Below, in pieces: positions 35,009 through 45,108 of a stretch of DNA of 64,000 bases. Numbering within the stretch: the first letter of the stretch is position 1; each line of letters starts with the position of its first letter. Source of the stretch: Steinernema hermaphroditum (Eukaryota > Nematoda > Chromadorea > Rhabditida > Steinernematidae); the NCBI GenBank assembly GCA_030435675.1, contig CM059625.1:3410001-3474000 (forward strand). Reading direction: 5' to 3'. The notes beneath the pieces were generated by a model. The model was not told the DNA's origin. It saw only the letters and a program-made list of their open reading frames with translations, and did not search any database. Made by a program: the position numbers and the translations under genes.

Positions 35009-36503
35009 TCAGCGCGTGTACTCAGGACAACTGTCAACGAGATAGCGTTTCTGACATCTATATTTCTTCGTATCGTACGCCTCGTCCTCCTTGCACTTGA
35101 AATCGAACTTTGATACCTCCAGCCCGTTGTAAATGCAAGCGTAATGGACGCGATTGCAGGGGCCATCGCTGTAGATGCTCTCCTTCTTTCCGATGCATGT
35201 GCTAGTGGGAATGGGGCGCACTAGGAACTTTGCGTCAGCGGATCCTTTGCCAACGAGAACGGGTCTCTGAGGCCCATGACTTGGAGCCGTAATCGCAAGC
35301 GAAGGTCGTTGAGCGGATGGACCGGGAAGGCGAGCCTAAAAATACAAATATTTAGTTGTCATCACGGCTAACAAACCGATGATGGAAGATTCGATGTTTG
35401 AGCTAGAGGTTGAGAGCCGGACTGGCTACGAACTGGAGCGCTACGCACTGAAGATGACTGATGAGATGCTGCTACCGGGATAGGACGTTCAGCAGATCGA
35501 ATTGGAGCTTGAGGCTTGAGCTCAGCAGCAGTCGATGACGAACCAGAAGCGGCGGCTGGACGGGGAGCCACTCCAAAAGAAACGGCGCTAGCTTGGCTCG
35601 CACTGAAAGCGAAAACTCACGATTTTAAAAGGACTATATTGGTTACCTGCTCTCGACTGCTTCACCCGCAGAAGTGATCGTCGAAGTGCTGGATCTAAAT
35701 AATTGCGTGCGTGCTACTCGAACGATTGAATCTCACGCATTTGACGGGTTTAAATCCGGAATTCGTCCACCACACTCGGGTACATTGCTGTCGTAGTCAC
35801 AGCGATTAGTCTCCCTGCAGAACTTCAGCCCCGTATTCTCAGGACACAGGCGAACATATCGAATCCCGCTGCTGCAACTGAAGTAGAGGTCACTGCACCC
35901 AACTGAATAATCGCCATCGTCTTTGCTCAGGCAATCGAATTCTATAAAGTTGTTGTTAGTGATATTCTAACAAATATTCTATACTTACTTGGAAGCACTC
36001 GAGTGGAGCGCTTTTCAGGCCTCTCTGTCTCAGGCTGTTCCCCATCACAATGCGTAATGAATTCCTTCATCTGGCACAGCCTCTGCTCGGGATCGTAGTA
36101 GAGCCCGTTGGAACAGTGCATCTTGACAGCCTTCTGATTTTCGCATTTGAAGTAGTTACGATGACATCCGTCGTCGCCGTGGTCGCCGTCAGGTTTGCCA
36201 GCACAGGTGAACGGCTTCGGCTCGACGGAATTTCGGTGCTGACGAGTAATCGCTGACGGAATGTAGTATCTGTTCTGAAGCGGTGCCGCGTGGAGTTTGC
36301 CATCCGGGAGCGGAGTGCTCTTCACTGAACGATTCTCCTCTTGATGCACTTCGCTGTCTTCTGAAATAACGATATATGTATCCATTTACTTGATTTGCAA
36401 ACTTACTTGCTGGTTCAGAAGTCGAATTATTCGGAAGCCCTGGGGAATTCTGCGCGAACGAAAGTCGCAGGCACGCGACCAATACGAGGAGCTTGAGGTT
36501 CAT
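35009..36503 (-). CDS. Secreted protein with three chitin-binding (CBM14) domains
   Basis: Six minus-strand exons: 36407-36503, 35989-36360, 35737-35941, 35647-35694, 35377-35602 and 35009-35335; in phase, 424 residues. Signal peptide MNLKLLVLVACLRLSFAQ. Three peritrophin-A modules: FTCAGKPDGDHGDDGCHRNY.. (exon 2), FDCLSKDDGDYSVGCSDLYF.. (exon 3) and STCIGKKESIYSDGPCNRVH.. (exon 6). Between modules 2 and 3 lies a Ser/Pro/Ala-rich linker of about 140 residues, probably extended and O-glycosylated. The spaced chitin-binding modules suggest a matrix cross-linker of eggshell or cuticle. Related in signal peptide and start context to the gene at 33056-33689. The short exon 4 (48 nt) is supported by phase on both sides. 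Confidence 0.86.
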
Positions 36504-37420
36504 CCCTGAAAGCAGAAGGATAGAGGATGCAGACAGGAAGTCAAGCACATGACAAAATGAATGAAGCTTTGTTAAATCGACGTCGCGCAGCGACTGTTAT
36601 CTTGCTAGACATGAAAACATTGAGCGATGGGAGGAATTTTCCCAGCGCTAATGTTTTGAATTTTGACTTCAGCAGCATCTGCTGATCGGGAAGTTTCATC
36701 CAATGAAGCGTTTGGGCAAAAAGAGTCATTTCGAAAGAGCTGTCTTTCGATTACCTGCAAGAACGGAGATCCGCAACTGATATGCACATAGAGACAGAGG
36801 CGAAGTCGATTACAGTAGGATTCCGGGGTAAATATGCGTCCATGAAATTTGGGTAGATTCTCCTGAACGGTGTGAATATCTGAAACCATTTAATCATCAT
36901 TGTGTTAAATCAAACGAAGCTAAACAGAAGTTATGCAACTTGCAATAGCATGAAGATAGTACTCCCCCTCTTGATGAAGCACAGATCTTATCTGAAGGTC
37001 CAACCATCTAAGAGCAATAGCCGAAGAGAGTCTTGTGGATGGGCAATTCGCATTGTTTATGATCGGATCGCAAGGCATAAACAGATTTTTGTCGACGCCT
37101 TTCAACAGAACAGACCATCGAGCGAAGAGATTGCATAACCGATACCAACTTAACGAATCGAGTGCAAACCTTGGGCAGGAAATAGAGTAGAATGAGCCGA
37201 TGAAAAATAGGTAGAGTTTGCACACGTTCGATCGCGGTAAGTGCACGCGCCCTTCTATGTTTTTTGAAAGACAGTTCAACAAAGGGGTTGTTCGCCTACC
37301 GCTCTTATGTTGACAGCTTCTGTATATTTATCTTTTGTTTTTTTCGCGATGAAACTGCTCCCCAACAGAGGCGATTGATATATAAATTTATGCAACGGCA
37401 AAAAGATACAGATTACACAC
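36504..37420. other. Intergenic, no firm gene
   Basis: One minus-strand frame near 36770-36889 ends at a plausible donor (TTCTTGCAG|GTAATC), but no partner exon was found. The rest is AT-rich with overlapping short ORFs. Confidence 0.35.
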
Positions 37421-37705
37421 TAGGGATGCACCGGAACGGAAACCGGAACGAACCGGAATCAGTCAGAAGGCCCGGGGTTCGAATCCACCCGCGAGCAAAA
37501 CTTTTTTTATGTACTTTTTCCGCACGTTTTTCCGCAGATTTAAATTTTGCTTACGTAGAATCAGACAATCAAACAGTTTCGAGAATGCTATGTCAAGAAA
37601 AAACGAAAATAAAAAAGTTTTGCTCGCAGGTGGATTCGAACCCCGGACCTTCTGACTGTTCCGGTTTGTTCCGGTTTCCGTTCCGGTGCATCCCTATTAC
37701 AAACG
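37413..37705. mobile_element. hAT-type MITE with tRNA-like B box in each arm
   Basis: The element at 37421-37697 (277 bp) begins TAGGGATGCACCGGAACGG and ends with its inverted complement. The ends fit the hAT consensus (C/T)AGGGxTG, and the flanks are 8-bp near-identical repeats, TTACACAC and TTACAAAC. Both arms, for about 75 bp, include GGGTTCGAATCCACC, which contains a perfect tRNA B box (GGTTCGAATCC) followed by an acceptor-like CGCGAGC. No protein is encoded. A diverged partial copy lies at 46776-46910. Confidence 0.85.
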
Positions 37706-37897
37706 TCCAAATGTCCCATAGTCACAATTGCCCACAATATCTCAAATATGTATTCATTTGAAGCCTCAGTTAGAATCTGTGATTAACGACGCGCCCATGT
37801 GGATAGGTGGTCGTCTGGACTACAATTTTTTGTATCAGCCTTCGCTTCATAGCCCTCCTTTGCTGTGTTTGTCTTCAAGCCCCCCTTAAATTCCGAA

Positions 37898-38330
37898 TCA
37901 CAACAACTGTTTATTAATCACGACATCAATGCAACTACATATATCGCCATAGAGATGGCGTAAGCGTCTGCAATATACAATCGAACCACATTCGGAAATG
38001 TGACGATGTTGATGCCGAAGCAGCCGGTCCACCACTGATGCCGACTTGATCTGTGTATACAGATCGGGCTTAATTGCCATCGACGACTGTGAAAGTTCGC
38101 TGGTTGTTCCTATTGTGGTGATGTGCCTAAAAACACGAACGTTACAATCGGTTTGGCCTAGTCGTACACATTTCGTTCCTTTTGTTATTTGGCAACAATG
38201 TCCTTTTTTGTATTGGTTTTTTGTTATAAATTTACCTGGCAATGGCGGTGACACCAGAAGCGTTGGACGATGGCAGCAACATATGCTGCCTACAACATCG
38301 TCGAGGCGCAGACAACGAATGTCGTATCTA
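37898..38330 (-). other. Possible small gene, frames ambiguous
   Basis: On the minus strand a TTTTAG acceptor, an exon reading RYDIRCLRLDDVVGSICCC.. and ending in a GTAAAT donor, and a downstream exon reading SMAIKPDLYTQIKSASVVD.. to a stop at 37898 can be joined in phase. A different frame of the second part would give a hydrophobic C-terminus (FPNVVRLYIADAYAISMAIY). Open frames overlap on the plus strand as well. I cannot decide whether any is real. Confidence 0.25.
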
Positions 38331-39730
38331 CGGTCTAAAACATTGCTAATCAGGTGTAACTAAAAGAAAGAAGCAATTAGATGGTCCAATGTTCCATTTG
38401 GAGTTTTAACGTTTTGACAATATGTGCATGTAGTAAATGTGGCAGCTGTTGTTGTAAATCAAAATAGGCACCCGGAGGTGTGCGGAAACGAGACCGCCGT
38501 GTCGTGGGGTGAAATCCATGCGCCCTCTCGGCGACCCCGCAGGCTCCGCTCCTCTCCCCATTTCTGTGCCCCCGGGTTTAACCCGGCAGTCGTGTTACCC
38601 ACTTTTCTCTCTCCCCTCCCTTACTTCTACTCCCTGTATCACCGCTACACCACTACTCCATCTATCTGACAATAAACTACTGGACCATGACATAATCTGG
38701 AGGGTTCACATGGGAGAACAGGACAGATGTGAACTCACAGAGTCGCGGACACGACAGCCGATCTTCAAAGAATTGAACAGCAGCAATAAAAATCCCGTCT
38801 ATATGAACAAAAACCAATGGATCGGTTGGTTAGTGTATGCGTGCGTTAGCGTCCGCAAGAGAGTGGTAAGTTTTGGAGCGTGAACAAAGTAGGCACCAAA
38901 TGAAACACGTTTTCGCTCTGAACTCTTATGCCCAGAAGGTTATGGTGACAGGGTCACAAAAATTTCCTCATACAGGCTATTCGTAGTTGTCTCGCCACAC
39001 GTAGCAGTCAGCCTTAGCGATTTGTCAATTGGAACATGGACCTCCTGAAGTAAGTCCGTCATATTGTACTTTTTTATGCATTTGCAACGAAAATTGAACA
39101 ACGTCTTCAGTAGGAACGTTTTCAAGAACAAATTAGAAGGTGATTGTAGCAGGTATGCATGTATGCGCAAAAAAATCATCATACCTTACTGTCGATGCCC
39201 ATATCGCGCCTTCTGGTTCCAATTCTGGTGGTTTTCTTTAGTTCCTTTGTAGTTCCGAAAGTTTCTAAAAACATTGTATTCAGCATGTGAGCGCTACTCA
39301 CATTTATTTTCAGACAGTGCTCAGTGGATGAAATCGACGACTCTAATACATTGGTAAACTACCTGAAACGCAAGCTTTGAGGTGCGCACTTTCGCATTTA
39401 GTGAACACGCGCTTCAAAAGTAATCTGACTTTATGCGTTATAGATGAACACCACGAGGCTCTCGAAAGTTTTCGTGATTTGAAGACATTCAAAGAACAAT
39501 GTGAAATCGACATTCTGCAACAAAGGCATGACTGTATTCTGAGAAGTTCCAGGATGGAAGCTTAACTGCATTGGTAGGCTTGTGGCAACATCGAACGCAT
39601 AGGGGACACGGCCGTTGCCACGACAACGCGACATCGATTTCACCGTCTTTAGTAATAATTAATTAAGTCCCGGCTCCCAAAAGGACTGGTACATCAGGGA
39701 GCCGCAGTTCCACTTTCCTGCAAAGAACAT
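38330..39730. other. Intergenic, possible retroelement scrap
   Basis: The stretch 38470-38690 is GC- then CT-rich, ends near an AATAAA (38671) and resembles a processed or retroelement tail more than its AT-rich surroundings, but no coding motif was found. The remainder up to the helicase shows no exon I can support. Confidence 0.3.
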
Positions 39731-39732
39731 TG

Positions 39733-41470
39733 TCACCACTTTGATCCTCTTGGATTCAGCTCTTCCCGCATGCCCATCAATGGAAGCTGCGGAACATGCT
39801 CTACAATAACGCGCCGCCAGCCGAACTGAAGATGTGATCCCAGTTCGCTAGTCGCTATATGTCGTGGCACACAATACCATTTACATACCAATTTTGCCTT
39901 GTTCGTAACAGTGGAAGAATTTGTCACCAGAGCTTCTTGGAAATACAATTCATTGAAAGCTCCAAGCAGATATTTCACGGCTGGAGGATCAATGAAGTCA
40001 AGAGCCGAGAACAGCTCCTGGATGCTGGCGCCTCCTGTCACAATATTGAGGATGGTCGCAGACAGATTTGTGCGATTGACTTCAGGCACGCGGTGTTCGA
40101 TCATTAAATCCCTTAATCGAAGCGTTGAAACACAATGCTATAAATACAAGCATATCAGGTGGCACGGGTGTACAGACGATGAACGAAACCATTGCGAGTC
40201 CGCCCAACACGGCTAGCACGTTGTACGGCTTCCTTTGATATTAATGCGGGTGATAACTTAGTGATGTTCGTCGTTGGATCGAAGACGCTTCGTCTTACCA
40301 ATCCTGTATCAATCACTACCAGAGCGTTTTCGATTGTAATCGAAGTTTCCGCAATGTTTGTACATACGGCAATCTTAAAACAATAGAGGAGTATTGTGTG
40401 ATGGGATGATCACAATCTTACCGTACGTATTTCGGATAACTTCACGGAATTCTGGTGCCTTGATCCCCGGAACACGGAGGTAACGGAGACCCCTTTCAGT
40501 TGTTCACATTTGCGAAGATTTGTGGCAATCGTCAGCGCGATCTCCTGCAACGTCACATCGCATCAATGATATAAGAATGACTACCTTTCCATGTACGAAG
40601 ACCAAAAAATGGCCACCTTCATCTCTGTACCGTTCGTGCAGTTCGCACACCGTCTTTTGAACTTCTTCACAGAGAGCTGCGTCCAATTTGTTCACCAAAC
40701 GCAATGTTCCGGGGGTAACGAAGCGATCTTGTTCAGCATACGATTCAGTGATAGTAAATGATCGAAATTCACCCAGAGCGATATGATTTACGGAATACTG
40801 TGAAAAGTATGTCGCAAATTTCTGGGAATCGAGTGTGGCACTAAAAGACTGGATAGAGGAACCAAAATCGCCAAGAGAACGTACCTGATTATGACCAATC
40901 TCAATTTACTGTATTCCGCAAGATGTTGCTTCATAAGACCAAGAATGTGATCAATTTCCAAGGAGCGTTCGTGGGCTTCATCTACCACGATAATTGAATA
41001 TTCACTCAGAGTGGTTGGTGAATTGATCAGTTTCCTGAGCAACGAGCCATCGACCACATTTTCGTCGCTGAAAATGATGACTTTCAAAGACTGGTCGATC
41101 ATAAAACGATTTACCTTTCGGAACTTCCGCCACGCATTACGCATCCAATGTGAACACCGACTTCGAGGTCACGGTCGTGTATGAGCTTATTGACGAGCCC
41201 TGTGACAGCCATGCGCCTTGGCTCAGTAATAACCATAGGTTTCGTATCACACAGAGCGCTATCGGCCAGAAACTGGGAAACCATTGTAGTTTTTCCGCAA
41301 CCAGTTGGCCCCGTGAGGATGGTGACCTTGTTCTCTTTGACAGCATTGATGATTTCCGATTTCCTATTAAAAATTTCACCAACACAGCGATCATCCTCTG
41401 GTTCCTTGGCAGCAAATCGGCGAAGATTAGGATCGCTTCGAGGTCCATTTTCAGTTATGCGGGTAACCAT
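39733..41470 (-). CDS. Divergent DEAH-box RNA helicase, short C-terminus
   Basis: Minus-strand exons 41115-41470, 40885-41067, 40585-40840, 40422-40544, 40174-40373 and 39928-40111, with a probable last exon 39733 to about 39844. Motifs in order: I GPTGCGKTT, Ia EPRRMA, II DEAH (VVDEAHERSLE), III SAT (SATLDSQKF), IV FLVFVHG, V TNIAETSITI, VI QRASRVGR (usually QRAGRAGR). A helicase-associated start follows (PEVNRTNLSATILNI). The protein would be about 470 residues; typical DEAH helicases continue for a further 200-300 residues (rest of HA2 and the OB fold), which I could not find before 39.7 kb. The junction between 40174 and 40111 is the weakest: the simple reading meets a TGA after HRLYTRAT. 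Probably an RNA-remodelling ATPase in the nucleus or cytoplasm. It may be a lineage-specific short paralogue, or mis-modelled at the 3' end. Confidence 0.72.
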
Positions 41471-42419
41471 TCGCAGGGGATGCAGGGGTCAGATCACGCT
41501 GAAATTATTTCACAAATATTGCAGTTGCATTGCAAATAGAACATACCAGCGCACTAGCCGTATCTGTCATAGAAATACCGCCATTTGATGGCTATTTTCA
41601 CCAGAGCTTGTCGTTCCAACTGGCGTTGGCGGTAGTTGCTTTGACCTTTACGGCGAATTCCAATTGGCATATTTCTAAAAGTACAAGAAGTTCATTAGTC
41701 ACACGTATTTTGTCGATCTAGTTGATCAATCCGAAAAACTTTCGCGATCGCGGCACGGGGCATCTACTCAAAATAAAATAGTCGTAATTGGCATGGACCG
41801 ACAAAACAACTTGTAAACATTTCCAACACTTTGCAGAATTAGCCTAATCCGTCCACAACACGAATTTACAGCCCTTTCAAAGGCGACAAAAATTAGCTAG
41901 AGATTTCGGTCCTTGTAGGCCGCTAAATTTAAAACTAAATACGCGTTTTCAGACGTAATTTTCAGAGTATCGCGTAATGAACGAACGAAAGCAAGCGTGG
42001 CAAGACGCGCTCCTGTCTGAAAGTCTGAGTCTCAAACTAGAAACAAACGACAGCACTTCCGCAAGCCGGCCATAGTACCCTCCACTTGCTGCGCAAGGGC
42101 GGTCGTGGCAGGAACCGACAATTCCGATCGCTTTTTGATTCTAGATCCATTACCTCCACTACTAAATCGCAGGAAAGGGGTTTGTGTGTCTGTGTGTACG
42201 CGTGTGCAGCTAATTAGAGCAGGAGACGGTCTAGGGAGGGAATTAGACGTCTTCTGTCTGAAATTGGAAGCAAAAAGTCATTTGCAGGTTTTGGGTAGGG
42301 AGCGGTCGTGGCTGGAGGGGTATTGAAGGGGGAAGGTGTCTGGAATGAAGGGTTCATGTGAGAGCGGTGGGAATGGGAGTGGGAGCGGCAGTTGAGCTTT
42401 GCTCATGGGGTAGCGGGAA
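41471..42419. other. Helicase upstream region and purine-rich flank
   Basis: Upstream of the helicase start. A TTTCAG acceptor about 30 nt before the ATG suggests trans-splicing or a leader intron. From about 42280 the sequence turns into G/A-rich DNA leading into the minisatellite. No gene seen. Confidence 0.4.
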
Positions 42420-43925
42420 AGCATCGGAGGAGGCTTGAGCAGGCATCTGATGATCGGAGCACGCATCTTATCACTTGAGCACGCATCTCAGCGGGCCTCT
42501 AGGCATCTGGGCGAGCATCTGATCATCGGAGCAAGCAGCCCTCTAGGCATCTGAACAAGCATCTAAGCATCGGAGCACGCATCTCAGCAATCAGCATCTG
42601 ATCATCGGAGTAAGCATCTCAGCCTGAACACGCATCTCAACGGGCGTCTAAACATCGGACTGCATGAAAGCGTTGAGGCATGGACCGGGGAAGGGATTAG
42701 CATGAGCGGGGCCTACATCTGTGGATGTGACGCGGAGCGCGCATCCAAGGATCGGAGCACGCACCTCAGCAGGCATCTGAGCATCGGAGTGCGCATCTGA
42801 TGATGGGAGCACGCATCTCATAAGTTAAGAACGCAGCTCAGCAGGCATCTGAGCACCGGAGTGCGCATCTAATGATCGGAGCACGCATCTCAGCAGGCGT
42901 CTGATGCTCAGCGTCGGAGCACGCATATCATCACTTGAGCATGTATCTCAGCGGACGGTAGTGGACCGGTCAGGTTTGCTCATAGGGCGGTGGCAAAGCA
43001 TCTGAGCGCCGTGAGTAGGCATCTAAGCATCTGAGCGAGCATCTGATCGTGTGAGCACGCATCGGAGCGGGCATCTGACCATCCGAGCGTCGGAGCACGC
43101 ATCTCATGACTTGAGCACGAATTTCAGCGGCCATCTGGTGATCGGAGCACGCTTCAGATCACTTGTGCTCCTTTAGGCATCGGAGCAAGCCTCTGAGCGG
43201 AGATCTGGTCATCTTAGCGGCCATCTAAGCATCTGGGCGAGTATCTGAGCGTCGGAGCAAGCATCTCAGCAGTCCTCTAGGCATCTGAGCCAGCATCTAA
43301 TCATCGGAGCAAACATCTGGGGCTCTGGGCGAGCATCTGAGCATGTGAGCGGGCATCTGAGCATCTCAACGTGCACCTATGCATCGCAGCAGGCCTCTGA
43401 GCGGAGATCTAAGCATCTGAGCGGGCCGTAGTGGACCGGTCAGGTTTGCTCATAGGGCGGTGGCAAAGCATCTGAGCGACGTGAGTAGGCATCTAAGCAT
43501 CTGAGTGAGCATCATAACGGGCTTCTAAGCATCTGAGCATCGGAGCAGGCCTCTGATCACTTGGGCAGGCATCTTGACAATCTTCGCGAGCATCTAAGAA
43601 GCATGGGCAGGCATGTGAGCACCGATATCAGACATCTGGTGATCGGAGCTCCTCAGCGGGCATCTGAGCAGTGGAGCAGGCATCTGATCGTTTGAGCACG
43701 CATCTCAGCGGGCATCTGATCATCGGAGCAAGCATCTCAGCAGGCATCTGAGCACCGGAGTGCGCATCTGATGATCGGAGCACGCATCTCAGCAAGCTTC
43801 GGAGCAAGCATCCGAGCATCTGAGCGGGCATAGGAGCGAGCATCTGAGCGGGAATATGAGCATCTGAGCGCCGCGAGCGGGCATCAGAGCATCTGAGTAA
43901 GCATCTAAGCGAGCATTTGAGCATA
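42420..43925. repeat. GCATCTGAGC-type minisatellite with higher-order repeat
   Basis: About 1.5 kb of diverged short units built on GAGCxxGCATCT (for example GAGCACGCATCTCA, GAGCATCTGAGC), spaced roughly 10-14 bp. A block of about 85 bp beginning GTAGTGGACCGGTCAGGTTT occurs at 42959 and again at 43429 with only a few differences, so a unit of about 470 bp has been duplicated. No coding function; ORFs crossing it are artefacts of the missing stops. Confidence 0.9.
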
Positions 43926-45108
43926 TAGATGGGGCATGGACGGGCTATGGAATTCAGCATGAATTGGGGAAGGGAAAACGCTTGGACCAGTCATGAGCAT
44001 AGGCCGGGGACGGGATTGAGCATGAACGGGAATGGGATGATCATGAACGAAGAATGAGATTTGCCTGGGCATAGAGGCATGGTCCGGGAAAGGGATGAGC
44101 TCTGCTCTCAGGGGGAGGGAAATCATCTGCGCAACATATAGGGATCTGTGAATCTTTGCACATGCATGAAGAGAGTATGAGCTGGCATCTGAGCTTTTTA
44201 CCACGCATCTGAGCATCCGAGTGGGCATCTGACCTTAGGCATGGGTCGGAGATAGGAAGTCATCGGATCACACATGAGTCAAGAGCGGGGTATAGAATAA
44301 GGGCGGAAAGGAACGGTAAAGAACTCAGGAATGAAGGGGGCATGGAATGAGGCACGGATCGTGGATGAGATGGAGTATGGGCGGGGTATAAGATCAAGCA
44401 TGGATCGGTGATGGAATGGGTCATGGACCGGGCGCATGATTTGAGGATGGGTGGAATGAAGCGGTGAGCGTAGACATAGACAGGTACAGTTTCAGACAGC
44501 AGGGTCAGTTCAGACAGGAAGCATAAAGCATGAAAGCATTGAGCATTTTGCATGGGAAAAAAGCAAAAGCATTAAGCATAAAGCAACCTAGACGTGAAGG
44601 CCGCCGTAGGCGGCCTGAGCGGCTAGTCATTTTCATAAGACTCACCGGAAAATTGGCGTGCTCCACCGCCGCATCTCATCTCTGACGCCCACAAAAACTA
44701 ATGACATAATTGCGTTTCATTTGGATATCGTACCCAGTGCCGAAGAAAGAGGAGAAGCGACTACTACGGCGTGATACTGTTCCTCTTTGTGCTTAACGAG
44801 ACGCCTTGCACAGTGTAAGCCGTTGACGGACGAGTATAAACCCGTAACATGTTCTGATTTCCTTTCTGTACATTGTATTGTTTTTTACATTTTGTTCATG
44901 CCATCATACCAAAAGGTGGAGCCTTTCACCGTGGATGTGAACCTATCCTAGTAGCAATTGCACGATTTAATATCATCGATTCGTCATACGCTTTCAAAAG
45001 ACAATGTTTGTTCACGGGTTTGTACAAAAGATCAATAACAGTAAAAAAACAGCACGGGTATGTTTGGGAGGAAAGAGCAGGACAGTGCAGAAATGAGTTG
45101 TAAAACCA
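43926..45108. other. G/A-rich flank of minisatellite
   Basis: Purine-rich sequence with loose repeats of GGGAxGGGATGAGCATG type continues to about 44580. A short perfect palindrome (GGCCG C C, GTA, GGCGGCC) follows at about 44600-44617. From about 44640 ordinary sequence resumes up to the 3' end of the next gene. Confidence 0.5.

Noticed and set aside
37421..37697. Functional tRNA gene
   Set aside because: Only the T-arm/acceptor-like part occurs, in inverted duplicate; there is no D or anticodon arm.
42420..43925. CRISPR array
   Set aside because: The repeats are not separated by unique spacers of constant length, and the surroundings are eukaryotic; it is a minisatellite.
43628..44553. 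Three minus-strand ORFs of about 100 codons in the minisatellite and its flank
   Set aside because: Their peptides only mirror the DNA repeat (runs of Cys/Arg/Ser/Pro); the frames are open because the repeat lacks stops.
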